Source of the DNA: Azolla caroliniana
Lineage: Eukaryota; Polypodiophyta
Assembly (NCBI GenBank): GCA_043228905.1
Contig: JBHGNT010000002.1
Location: forward strand, 15,624,001-15,688,000
DNA: 64,000 nt
Direction of reading: 5' to 3'
In this document: positions 45,392 to 56,452 of the stretch, one piece after another
How positions within the stretch are numbered: position 1 is the first letter of the stretch
Layout of the letters: every line of letters starts with the position of its first letter
Made by a program: the position numbers and the translations under genes
The notes under the pieces: model-generated
The model's database searches: none
What the model saw: only the letters and a program-made list of their open reading frames with translations
Told to the model about the DNA's origin: nothing

Positions 45392-46168
45392 GAATGCGGG
45401 ATTTGGAATAGAGGAGTTCACCGATGACTTGGATATCACACTTCTTGTTGAAACATTGGAGCATGATACTCAAGGATTCAAGGATTAGGAAACTATAATG
45501 TACACTCTTTGACATGGGAGAAAAATGGAAGACAAAGAAGAGGACAAGGAGCAGTGGCATGTTTGATTAAGACAAAAATAGAGAAATATGTGTGGATCAT
45601 AAAAAATGATGAACATAAATGCTACATAGGCTTAAAATAGAAACACCTAATGATTTGCCCACTTTTGTAGTTAGATGTTACATTCTTCATCAAGCTTCTA
45701 ACTTTTATGCTTGTTCGGATAAAGATCAACCTTTTGCCAATCTTGAAAATGATATTGGTTATTTCAAATCCAAAGGGGAAGTTATTGTTTTTGGTGTCAC
45801 AAATGCTCGTACAAGAAGTTTCCAACTTGATGCACAAGAATCTTTCATGTCACATATCCCAAGGATGCAAGAGGATATACAAATGTATAGACGCTCTTCT
45901 GGCAATGAAAAAGATCCAGACCAATTTGGGAAGTTACTCCTACAAATGTGCAATAGTACGACAGATTGCTTATTGCAAATGATATTTCCTTATGGCCCAA
46001 CACTAATGGTTTTCCATGTAGAAAACACAACGGAAATAGTGTAATTGACTATGTGCTACTTTCCGAAGGTATTTTGGATTATATACAGGTGAAAGCAAGC
46101 TATGGTGTACCAACTTTTGGCCAAAATTCTAGTACTAATTTGATGAGGAGAAAAAACATAAAAATTTG
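45392..46168 (+). pseudogene. LINE AP-endonuclease region, right of copia G
   Basis: After the insertion the frame reads NAGFGIEEFTDDLDITLLVE with LEHDTQ, then after stops a 141-codon block (45619-46044) with DLPTFVVRCYILHQ, NDIGYFKSKGEVIVFG and NARTRSF. Downstream in a shifted frame come LIANDISLWPNTNGFPCRKH and SVIDYVLLSEG. These fit a LINE endonuclease (VIVFGDxN-like and SVIDYVL motifs). It is decayed and stops before any RT. Confidence 0.7.
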
Positions 46169-47200
46169 AAAATAATCAATATTTGGGTCTAAAAAGTTGA
46201 TCATCACTTGTTATAAAATTAAAAGTCACATTCAATGAGTTTTGGATTTCAAATAAGAATAAAAATTGCACATCCTTCCATTGTTATGTCCATGTCCAAG
46301 CGTCCCTTGTGTAATCAATTTCATTTGAGCTTGTTAGTTCACAATCCTAGTTAAAGTTGTTCGAAGCACTTAACTGTATAAGATCTCGAGTTGTCAATCA
46401 ATCATTCAGTTAGTTAATCTCTCTCTCTCACACACACACAATCTCTCTCTCTCTCTCTCTCTCTCTCCCCCTTTCCTTCTCCCGCCTCACGAAACATCTC
46501 GAACTGTCAGTCAGTCAATCAATCTCTCTCTCTCCCTCTTTCCTTCCACCTTTTGCTCGATGACTCCCAATGTTCTTTGCTCATCTCTCTATTTCTTTCA
46601 TCTCTCTCTCTCTCTCTCTCTCTCTGTATCTCTCTCCTTCCACCTTCTGCTCGTTGTTTCCCCACGTTCTTTGCTCACTTTGCTCACTGTGACCCCTTGG
46701 CAATCTCCAAGCATTCTCTGCTTGTTCGTTTCCTCTTTGCAATGAACTTTTGCTTGTTGTTTCCCCACATTCTCTACTCACTCTTCTCGCCGTGACCCCT
46801 CTGCAACCTCCAGGCGTTCTCTGGTCCCCATGTCCTCTCTACATCGACCTCTGCTTGTGGTCTTCCCTCTGTCAACAACCTGTAGGTCTCCTCCTGCTTT
46901 AGGATTTGTTACATGTTCTACATTTGCTTGAAACTTGTACATGTTCACATATGGAAAGAGGGTTCTATGATGATATGTTCTTGTTGATGAAGTTAAATGT
47001 TCTTCTTCTTGTCTGTCCGTTGTTGACCTTTTTCCTCTTCTTCTTCTTCTTCATGTTTTTCTCCTTTGTTCTTTTGAGATTCTTGTACATGCATATGCTT
47101 GAATCTTGTACAAGTTCACATATGGAAAGGGGTATTACGCAGTGGGACAAGTGTGATGAATGTGAAATGAATCAAAGGGAGCTGAGCATTAGCAACAAAA
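46169..47200. other. Simple-repeat-rich DNA, no gene
   Basis: Contains several (CT)n tracts (about 46420-46465, 46520-46535, 46600-46626) and a direct repeat of about 40 bp (TTGTACATGTTCACATATGG near 46935 and its near copy near 47107). ORFs here are Ser/Leu runs from the CT tracts and are not credible genes. Confidence 0.6.
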
Positions 47201-47750
47201 CAAGCGACGCCCAATATTAAGGAAGGAAAACTCCAAGTATAAAGGGGACTATATATATCGGGTATCATGGAACACAGAAAGGGGGGGGAGAAAGAGAGGA
47301 CTAGGATAGGAATAGATGAATAAAGAGTGAGTGAGTGTTTTATCTGAGAGTACTCGGTGCTTGTATCTGTATGGTACACTTTATTCGAATATATACATTT
47401 TGTGGGTAACTTCAGTGTTTTGTCTCATCTATGTTCCAATATTCATATATATATATATATATATATATAAGTTCGGTATGTGTAAAAGAAGCATATAAGG
47501 ATCAGTTGTAGCCGATCCCGCAACAATACCTCTTGATCTCCATAGTCGTAATCCCATCCAAGTGTGACAGTCTGAAGAGCAATCATAGGTACTAGGAAGT
47601 CCTATACCCCATAACGACTCGGCTAACGGTCTCGATAGGGCACTGTGACCTCACTCTCCTTCGCACCACAATACCTGGAACTGATTACTCAGGATGGGGT
47701 TATCGAAGGTGTTTTCTCCTAGAGGGATCAACACAATTTGGCACGCTCGG
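47200..47750 (+). repeat. Probable 5' LTR and leader of gypsy I
   Basis: The stretch has a TATATATAT box near 47246, a (TA)n tract near 47447-47469, and, just before the coding remnant, AATTTGGCACGCTCGGTGG near 47735-47753. That resembles the primer-binding region ATTTGGCACGCCCGGTGG seen in plant gypsy elements. LTR ends were not resolved and no second LTR was found. Confidence 0.45.
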
Positions 47751-47886
47751 TGGAAAGCCTCCCCACCGGTCCCCATTGACCTTTCCTCAAACAACCCGAT
47801 TTGGCAGGCATTAACCAGTTCTCAAATATCAATGCCTCAACAAACTCCTGCACCTCCTTCCCCGCTTTCGAGAAACAATCATATCC

Positions 47887-50158
47887 ATGAACCGCGATAA
47901 GGAATGCCCGAGTGTGCCGGTGCAGCTCACTGAGTCTAGTGAAGGGTCGACGGTAATGGACGCCCACAACCCGGCAGCCAAGCTTTTAGTCAAGGGGCAA
48001 GAAGTGTGCGGTTGCATCATCGATGGCGGCTCTGGGGTTAATGTCATTATCGAAGCTAATTGCCAACACCTCGACATTACACAATGGGAGACCTGCCCAT
48101 TTTGGGTACGAATGGTGTGCGACCCCTCGGCCTCATTCGGCACCTTGATTTCGTTCTCGGTGGCCATACCTTTATGATCTTGGTGATGGTATTGCGCCTC
48201 GAAGTTCCTGACGCCTACCCAATGTTGCTTGGGCGACCTTGGTTACACATGACCAATATCAAGCAGAACTGGCAACATAACATGATCTCCTTCCGACTAG
48301 GGAAGACTAAGATCCGAGTAACCACTGATGAGTGCCTGACAATGACAAAAGACACCACCCCCCTTTATGCCGAAGTAATCCACATGCTGGATGGATTCGT
48401 CGATGAAGAAGTTGATCGTTACCTCGACGATCACCCCAAGATAACTCCTTTTTCGATATTGACGTCATTGAAGTTATCAGCTCATATGTATCAAGAACAA
48501 CTGTGGAGGATCAGGATACCTTCCGAGAACTTGACACGAAGTCTATGGAAGAATTCTACCATGCCTGCGAAGCCTAGGAATGTGAATTAGCGATTTCTCA
48601 ACGAGTCAAGGCTTCGACACTCGAAGAAATTGATCTCGTCACAATCGAGGACTTGTGGCCATTAAAAATCGCAAAGGAACTCGTGCCAACCGAGAGATCA
48701 ACATTGGTGACCCTATTAAAAGATTACAAAGACGTCTTTGCCTGTTCATATAACGATATGCAAGGCGTTGACCCAAGTTACTACCAACCAAATACACTTG
48801 AAACAGGACGCCAGACCAACGCAATGACGACGTTATCGAATGAATCCTAATTATGCGGCCAAGGTCAAAGAAGAAATGGACAAACTACTTTGAGTTGGCT
48901 TCATTCAACCTATGAAGCAAGCCACATGGCTTAGCCCGATTGTCATGGTACCAAAGAAAAAGCACAAGATCCGAGTCTACGCCAACTATCGGAGGTTGAA
49001 TACCGAGATCATGTGTTTCCCCTACCCTTCACGGATGGAGTCTAGGATGCATTCGTAGGTCATGAGACCTATAGTTTCCTGGATGGATTTAGTGGGTATA
49101 ACCAAATTCAGATGCACCCGAATGACCAAGAAAAAACCGCCTTTTTCACCAAATGGGGTGTTTTCGTAGCGATCGTGATGATGTTTGGGCTAAAAACGGT
49201 CCCAACAACCTTCCAACGGATGATCACAGAAATTTTCAGTGATTATATTCTGGCTTTCATGCATGTGTTTTTGGATGATTTTGTTGTTTACGGACCCCAA
49301 CGGGAGCATCTCGACCAATTATGCTTGTGCCTAGACATGTGTCCGAACGCTCAATTAAGCCTCAATCCAGCAAAATGTGCATTCAGCGTCTCCAATGGCA
49401 CCCTACTTGGGCATATCGTGAGGCGGGACGGGATTGCCATGGACCCCGACAAAGTAAATGCCATTCTCGCAGCCTCGGCCCCACAAACTGCGAAGGCCCT
49501 CAACCGGTTCTTAGGACAAATTCGATGACACAATTGCATGCTCCGCCATTTGGACAATCTCATGATCCCCTTGCATGCGGTTGTTCATCAAACACCTTTT
49601 CGATGAACTTCCATTGTAAATGAGGCATATACAGCTTTGAAAATCATATTGTCTCAAGCACCCATGGTCCAACCACCAGATTGGACACAACCCTTCCACG
49701 TTTTTGTCAATGGATCAAACATGGCAATTGGCAACACCCTTATGCAATTGACTCATCCTAATTGGTATCGGTTGGTATATTATGCCAACCGATGTCTCTC
49801 AGCCACCGAAAAGAACTATTCAACTACGGAGAGAGAAGCGCTTGGGATAATGCATAGTATAACCAAGTTTCGGCATTACCTACTCGGCCGAAAATTCACT
49901 TTTCATGTCGACCACTCGGCTCTCATATACTTGGTCACAAAACAATCCCTTACGGGCCGACTGGCTCGATGTATGCTTCTACCACAAGAGTTTGAGTTCA
50001 ACATCCATCATCGACCGAGAGTACAACACCGCGTGGCCGACTATCTTATTCGCCTCGATTCGGGAGAACCAGCGGATGGCATTGTCATGATGTTGCGTGT
50101 CAAGTGGGAGAAAAAGTGTGGTTCCGCACACATTAAACAAACACTTGTAAATAAATAA
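47887..50158 (+). pseudogene. Gypsy I protease-RT-RNase H remnant
   Basis: Protease: GCIIDGGSGVNVI near 48008-48046, flap and LLGRPWL near 48222. RT: WLSPIVMVPKKKHKIRVYANYRRLN near 48930, MHPNDQEKTAFFT at 49112, VFLDDFVVYG near 49265 (catalytic DD present), LGHIV, NRFLGQIR. RNase H: HVFVNGSNMAIG near 49700 (Asn where the catalytic Asp is usual), STTEREALG, HVDHSAL. At least one frameshift and several stops; gag is missing and integrase is absent. The 3' end passes directly into a SINE-like sequence at about 50085. Confidence 0.88.
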
Positions 50159-50495
50159 AAAATAAACCTAGGGCCTAATGGGATTGAGTGCGTATAGAGA
50201 GGGGTGGAAGCAAGATTTGAACCTTACGGGCCGACTGGCTCGATGTATGCTTCTACCACAAGAGTTTGAGTTCAACATCCATCATCGACTGAGAGTACAA
50301 CACCGCGTGGCCGACTATCTTATTCGCCTCGATTCGGGAGAACCAGCGGATGGCATTGTCATGATGTTGCGTGTCAAGTGGGAGAAAAAGTGTGGTTCCG
50401 CACACATTAAACAAACACTTGTAAATAAATAAAAAATAAACCTAGGGCCTAATGGGATTGAGTGCGTATAGAGAGGGGTGGAAGCAAGATTTGAA
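49948..50495 (+). repeat. Tandem duplication, 274-bp unit
   Basis: 49948-50221 and 50222-50495 are the same 274 bases with one difference seen (CCGAG versus CTGAG near 50020/50294). Both copies start CCTT and the base after the second copy is again CCTT. The unit holds the end of RNase H plus the SINE-like 3' part. Confidence 0.95.
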
Positions 50496-50560
50496 CCTTG
50501 TACCTTCAAGGTAAAAGAGAATTGATTTACCATTAGGACTACTATCATATGCTTCAAACT
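50359..50560 (-). mobile_element. SINE-like tRNA-derived sequence 2
   Basis: Minus strand: A-box-like TAGTCCTAATGGTAAAT (50540-50524), B-box-like AAGGTTCAAATCTTG (50499-50485), then a body with TTTATTTTTTATTTATTTAC and CACACTTTTTCTCCC, ending CATCATGA. The body is repeated in the first tandem copy (50085-50221) and, 5'-truncated in this orientation, at 59302-59412. Confidence 0.55.
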
Positions 50561-50589
50561 TTATCAATGTATTTTCTTTTCATATTCAG

Positions 50590-51000
50590 TAACTCATAGG
50601 AAACAAATACATAAAACACCTTGTGCACAAAACCATGATTTTAGCCCGTGGTTTTAGCCCGTGGTTTTAGCCCATGGTTTTTGCATGGAGACCTATAAAA
50701 GCATCTAGTTAGGCTTGTGTAAGGAGGGACATGATGTAAGGAAGAAACGTCTAATAAAAGATCTAAGGTATCTTATTGGTGATATATCTTGTTTCTAAAA
50801 ACTGAAATAAAGGGTTCAATCTCTCTCTCTCTCTCTCTTTGTCTCTCCATCAATCTGTTTATCTATCTTCAAAACTTTCTTGCTTACACTACTAAAAACA
50901 TCGAATCCTTCTGGTCTAGGACCTTGGCGGTCCTTCTTCATTTCGCGAACACACGAGGATTTCCTCGACATCTTTCTTTGTGAACTCGGCGCGAGATGAG
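50590..51000 (+). repeat. Probable 5' LTR and leader of gypsy H
   Basis: Three tandem TTTTAGCCCGTGG-like units (50638-50680) precede a CTATAAAAGC TATA box (50693). A CT microsatellite lies at 50820-50838. GTGAACTCGGCGCGAG (about 50979-50994) sits where gypsy J has TTGGTGAACCCGACGTG, so it is the likely primer-binding site. The LTR 5' end is not fixed. Confidence 0.5.
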
Positions 51001-51026
51001 GTAGCAGGAGGATATCAAGTGCGACG

Positions 51027-51355
51027 ATGGCTTCGACAAGCAGAACTGAAGGAGAGGAATTGATGGAAGGCATGGTGTCCCTCATGGAATTCATGCTGAA
51101 GGCGAGAGATCGGGAGGCTTTAATTGACAAAGTTGTCGATCGAACAATGGAGATAACTGGACGATTTGGTGGCAAGAACATCACGGATGTCCTTGTTACC
51201 TATCAGAACAAGATGCAGTAGAGGGATGTCCACGATCTGAAACAAATTCTTTCTTTAAGCGTGTGGTGGAACCAGGGATTCGTGAGGGCTTCATGGAGAT
51301 CCGAAACGTGCACGCAACTTGGGCAGAGTTCGAAAAGGCGCTTCTTACTGAATAC
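51027..51355 (+). pseudogene. Gypsy H gag, N-terminal part
   Basis: Starts MASTSRTEGEELMEGMVS at 51027. GGKNITDVLVTYQNKM aligns with GKDVSRYLQDYKAEM of gypsy J gag. A TAG follows at 51219. A frame near the insertion reads AEFEKALLTEY, then continues beyond copia A at 56453 as MVEDASRM. Confidence 0.75.
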
Positions 51356-51917
51356 TGAGAGGAATAACGCGGAATATTTCTCAGCCACAACCGAGTCTTG
51401 AACACTTCTCTAAAAATGAAACACTGTAATTGGAAGTGGAGAGTACACAAAGGAAATACACAAGATATTTATGTGGATAACCCTAAATGGGAAAAACCAC
51501 CGGAGCCCACAGACTCCAACTATCACTATTGGAGAAAGGTACAATTAGAGCCTTGGAGGCAATGACCTCGAGCTCTGTATCTTCGCCAACCGGCGGTTAC
51601 AACAGAGTATCGCTCTGTATCTCACTCTCTCACTCTCTCTGTCGCTCTCTCTATGCAACAATATGACAATAACAACAACCTTCACAAAGTGATTGCCCTA
51701 AGTCATATTTATACTTGTATGAACTTAGGGATATCTACAAATATAGCCTCAATAGGCTTACTCAAAACATATTTACAAATATGTCTTCTCTTTCGGTTCT
51801 TACCGGGTCTCTTCTGGTTCTCACCGGGTCTCCTCTGGTTTCTGGATCTCTTCCGGTTCTCACCGAGTCCTCTTTATTCATCACCGAATCCCATCCAGAG
51901 AGACTGATTTCCCAACA
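51356..51917 (-). repeat. 3' LTR of copia A
   Basis: 562 bp; TATAAATATGA in element sense near 51715-51705. Differs from the right LTR (533 bp) mainly in CT-repeat length and scattered substitutions. Confidence 0.95.
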
Positions 51918-51992
51918 ATCTCCCCCTTCACTCTGGCATGGGATATCTTGTCAGCGCGATCCGCTTTCAGCACGCGTCCAACTTGTTGGTTG

Positions 51993-54900
51993 TCAGGACC
52001 TTGGTCTGACAGCATGTTCGACCCATTCTCCTCCGTGTCGATCTTCGTCAGAACGAACTCTTGATAGCTTGCAGTTTGCCGGAAGTGTCGATCTGATCGG
52101 TTTCGCCTCCGACATGTTGAACCGTTGAAGCACCTTTGTCACATACTTCTCTTGTGACAACCACAACAACTTCTTCGACCGGTCCCGGATGATGTGCATT
52201 CCCGATATCTATCTTGCCGGCCCCAAGTCTTTCATTGAGAAGGTCCGGTTCAGAGACTTCTTCAGCATCCGACTCTTGCCTTGGTCTCGTTCGACGATCA
52301 ACATATCGTCCACATATAGGAAGAGTATCAGGAAATCTCCTCCATCAAATTTCTTCATAAACACGCAGTGATCGGCCTGCGTCTTGTGGTATCCTTGGTC
52401 GGTCATGAAGGAGTCAAACTTTCGGTACCATTGTCGGGGAGCTTGCTTCAGTCCATATAGGCTCTTCTTCAACCGGCACACCAGGTACTCCTTCCCTTTC
52501 TTCTCAAATCCTTCTGGTTGATGCATGTAGATCTCTTCTTCGAGGTCCCCACGATTCGGGCCTTATACCTTGGTGGATTTCCAACGTCTCCCGGTTTTAG
52601 CTTGTACACCCACTTGTTCCAGAGTGTCCTCTTTCCTTTCGGAAACTCCACCAATTCATATGTGTGGTTCTCATGTAGGGAATCCATCTCCTCCTGCATG
52701 GCACTCAACCACTTGCGGCTATGGGTGTCTCCCTTCGCTTCTTCAAAGCTTTTCGACTCCCCCTCATCCGTTAGCAACACGTGATCTGCATCTAGAAATC
52801 TCCAGGGAGCTCTTCTCTCTTTGAGAGGATATCTTGGTCCTTGGTTTCTGATTGCCGGTTCCTCCATTTCTTCCTCATCCGAATCCGATTCGGGATCTTG
52901 TCCGGTTTCGGTGTCTTCATCTTCTTCTTTGGTCGGTTCGGTTTCTTGTTCGTATCCGACCGGTTCGTTGAGTGTCATCTGGTTAACATCCGGTTTTCAA
53001 CCGGGTATATCCTTGTGTCCTCAAGCCGGTTTTCATTGGATGATCTAGAGTTCATCATCTTCTTCTCCGACTCCAAGTCGGCAATGGTCCTGTCTTCCAT
53101 GAAGACTATGTCCCGACTCCGGAACACCTTCTTGTCGACCTAGTCCCACACCCGGTAACCGAACTCATCATCGCCGTATCCAAGGAATATGCATGGCCTG
53201 AACTTCAGATCTAGCTTTGCTCTCTTGTCCTTTGCAACATGCACATATGTGAGACACCCGAACACCTTCAGATGCTGGTAAGATACATCTTTACAGGTAC
53301 ATACTTTCTGAGGTGAGTCTCCCTACAAGGGTGCTGAGGGTGATCCATTTATCACATAGGTCGTCGTCATCAGCGCCTTAACTGAAAACGTCTTGAGTAA
53401 CTTTGCATGTGCTAGCATGCTCCAGACTCTCTCCATTATGGTCCGATTCATACTTTCGGCCAACCCGTTTAGTTCCAGCGTCTTCGGCACAATAAACTCA
53501 AGCTGGATTCCCTTCGACCGACAGTACTCCTCAAACTGCCCCCGGTATTCTCCTTCGTTATCTGCTCGAACCACCTTCAGCTTCTGGCCAGTTTCTCTTT
53601 CCACTCTCGCGTGGAGTTCCTTGAAGACGGATCGCACCTGATCCTTCGTCTTCAGTGGTGAGACCCCGAGCTTCCGGTTATGGTTATCTATGAACGTCAC
53701 GAAGTACTGCGATCCGACATGTGACTTCGTGTCCACTTGACACATATCGGTATGCACCAGCTCCAATAGTGCATTCCGTCTCATCGGGTGTCTTGACCGG
53801 AAGTAGGTTCGGTTTTGCTTGCCGGCCAAGCAATCGGTGCACTTCTCAAGTTTCATGTCTTTCACTGGAATGAGGTTGACTTCGGCAAGCCTCTTCATCC
53901 CCTTCTCACTCATGTGACATAGTATTTTGTGCCACAGCTCACCGGCAGTGTCAGATGCTACGTTCACTTCTTCCCGGCATATCCGGCCATTCATTAAGTA
54001 TAGTGTGTTGATCTTCCAGGCTCGAGCCACTATCAAGCTTCCCTTGCTGAACTTCATAACTCTGTTCTGAATGCTACCCGTGTAGCCTTCATCATCTTGC
54101 CGACCAACTGATATCAGGCTCCGTCGAACCTCCGGAACGTGTCGGACATCCTTCAACAACAATTTGCATCTGGTTGATGTCGTCAACAACACATCTCCTA
54201 TGCCGATAATTCGGCATGTACCTTCATTCCCCATCTAGACACAACCATGATCACCGGCTCTATAGGATAAGAAGCATTTCCGATCCGGTGTCAAGTGGAA
54301 TGACGCTCTGGAATCGAAAACCGACGTTGTCTCATCGCCGACAAGGTTTAACTCATTCTCTTCGGTAATGAGCATGAGTTCTTCTTCATTTGTCGCGATT
54401 GCCGATGTTCCTTTCCGATCCGGGCCTCTCCGGTCTGAACCATTTCGGTCCGAACTCTTCTTCGAATTGGTAGTGTTGGTTTCTTTCTCCTTCCGGAAAT
54501 GCCGGCAGTTCTTTTGGAAGTGCCCAGGTAGTAGAAGCAAGTAGGCCTCCCCCTTGACTTTGTCTTCATTCCCGATTTGTCCCGGTTTTGGGGACTTCCA
54601 TACCGGCCTCTTCCCTGGTTGTGGTCATCTTTTGTGACCAAGGCCTTCGGATAGGATTCGAACTCCCGATCCTTCCGACGAGCTTCTTCATCTAGCAAGC
54701 TTGACTTTACCCTTGCTAGGGACAACTATTTTTCTTCTGGCCCGACGTTGCCCAATGTGACAACTAGCGTCTCCCAACTATCTGGGAGCAATGCGAGTAC
54801 CTCATCGGCAAGAGGTACTTCCAACGAGGTTGCCTGGTGGATCAGTCCCTGGAAGGCATGAAAGGAATACGGTTTCCTAAGCTATGCTCGGCCACAACCG

Positions 54901-55885
54901 AGACGTCGGATCAAGCACAAAAAACAGGGATGTGGTGAGATGTATCTACACACGAAACAATAAAGAAGAGAGTGCACTGGATGTTAACGTGGAAAACCCA
55001 AATCTGGGAAAAACCACGATAGCCCTCAGACTGCAAAATATCACTATATCAAGATTACAACAATGGGGCACAGAGGCGACAACCTCTTGCTCCCTCGCTT
55101 CGCCACCAGGCGGTTACAATAGAGGCAACAACCTCTTCCTCTCTCTCTCTCTCTCTTCTCTGTACACACAGTTACGCTCTGAATTATCGCAACAACGATA
55201 ATAATACAACCAACTCTACATCATCTACTTATTAAGTTTGCCCTAGGTCATATTTATACTAATATGACTTTCGGGCTATTTACAAATATAGCCCTAGTGG
55301 GCTCTCTGGAACATATTTACATATATGTCCCTTCCATCCGATGAGAGGTTCTCCTTGGGCCTACAACATCCGGTTCTCACCGGGTCTTCCTTGACGGGTA
55401 CTCGTCATTCGGTTCTCACCAGGTCTTCCATTGCCGGGTACTCCACATCCGGTTCTCACCGGGCCTGCAACACTGTTCTTCTCACTTCCCATCCGGAGGG
55501 ACCTATTTCCTAACAAGGCATTCATGTGCTCCACCATACTGGAGCCATCCTGGTACCGGAGCCTCACTAGCTTCCGGAATACCAAAACCCGATTAACGGC
55601 ATTCTTGTTCTGGAACATGATGCCGATGTTCTCCTAGAGTTCATGAGCCTTGCTCTCTTCATTGAATTTGTTGTCCATGCTCATGTCAATGAAGCACCGG
55701 ATGTATGCCATCGTCTTCATGTGCATCACCTCCCACGCTGTAGCGTCGATCTTATCGGGTCTCTTGTCCTCGAACTGAACTGGCAACCAAAAATCTTTAA
55801 CCACCAACATGTCCGTCATCTTCGACTTCCACACTAAGTAGTTGGAGCCGGTGAGCTTGAACATGCTGCCGAACGATTCTTCCAT
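51993..55885 (-). pseudogene. Copia A gag-pol, RNase H absent
   Basis: Gag near 55880-54240: MEESFGSMFKLTGSNYLVWK, then after solo LTR B AFQGLIHQATSLEVPL and PDSWETLVVTLG (retrotransposon gag of the copia UBN2 type). The zinc knuckle is frame-broken (GHFQKNC near 54510). The protease has VFDSRASFHL near 54310, Asp-Ser-Arg instead of Asp-Ser-Gly. Pre-integrase and integrase are in 54234-53323: LWHKILCHMSEKGM, CTDCLAGKQNR, HTDMCQ, FVTFIDNHNR, ADNEGEY and ELNGLAESMNRT. The hinge is acidic (52978-52800). RT (52730-52000) has SLYGLKQAPRQWYRKFD and LYVDDMLIV. After NMSEAKPIRSTLPANCKLS the sequence runs within about 100 bases to the polypurine tract. Confidence 0.9.
54859..55515 (-). mobile_element. 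Solo LTR B nested in copia A gag
   Basis: 657 bp, starting TGAAAGGAATACGG and ending CCTAACA on the plus strand, with a perfect AGGCA duplication (54854-54858, 55516-55520). It is a diverged relative of the copia A LTR: CTCGGCCACAACCGAG, GTGGAAAACCC, CGGCGGTTACAA-like and CCGGTTCTCACCGGG blocks are shared in order. Removing it restores the gag frame MVEHMNAFQGLIHQ. Confidence 0.95.
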
Positions 55886-55914
55886 TTCCTGTGTTGTTTG
55901 CTTTGATACCAGAT

Positions 55915-56447
55915 TTAGAGGAATGATGCGGAATATGGCTCGGCCACAACCGAGTCTTGAACACTTCTCTGTGAATGAAACATAGTAATGGGAAGTGGAG
56001 AGTACACAAAGGAAATACACAGGATGTTTACGTGGAAAACCCTAAATGGGAAAAACCACTGGACCCCACGGACTCCAACTGTCACTAGAGGAGAAAGATA
56101 AATTCAAAGCCTTGGAGGCAACGACCTCGAGCTCTGTATCTTCGCCAACCGGCGGTTACAACAGAGTATCGCTCTGTATCTCACACACACACTCTCTCTC
56201 TCTATACAACAATATGAAAATAGCAACAACCTTCACAAAGTGATTGCCCTAAGTCATATTTATACTTATATGAAATTAGGGCTATTTACAAATATAGCCT
56301 CAATAGGCTTACGCAAAACATATTTACAGATATGTCTTCTCTTCCGGTTCTCACCGGGTCTCCTCTGGTTTCTAGATCTCTTTCGGTTCTCACCGGGTCC
56401 TCTTTATTCATCACCGGATCCCATTGGGAGAGACTGATTTCCCAACA
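55915..56447 (-). repeat. 5' LTR of copia A
   Basis: 533 bp, beginning TTAGAGG on the plus strand (terminal TG decayed to TT) and ending CCCAACA. Confidence 0.93.
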
Positions 56448-56452
56448 AATAC

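Larger units (their letters stand above)
51356..56447 (-). mobile_element. Ty1/copia element A, inserted in gypsy H gag
   Basis: Minus-strand element. LTRs 51356-51917 and 55915-56447, with a perfect AATAC duplication (51351-51355, 56448-56452). Primer-binding site TGGTATCAAAGC on the minus strand just inside the right LTR (about 55912-55901). Polypurine tract GGGGGAGAT at 51918-51926. LTRs start TGTTGGGAAATC in element sense. A solo LTR (B) sits in its gag. RNase H is missing. Confidence 0.95.

Noticed and set aside
46553-46795. Ser/Leu-rich membrane-like ORF
   Set aside because: Translation of CT microsatellite sequence; no conserved coding pattern.
52841-53143. Plus-strand Phe-rich ORF
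   Set aside because: Antisense of the acidic hinge of copia A pol.
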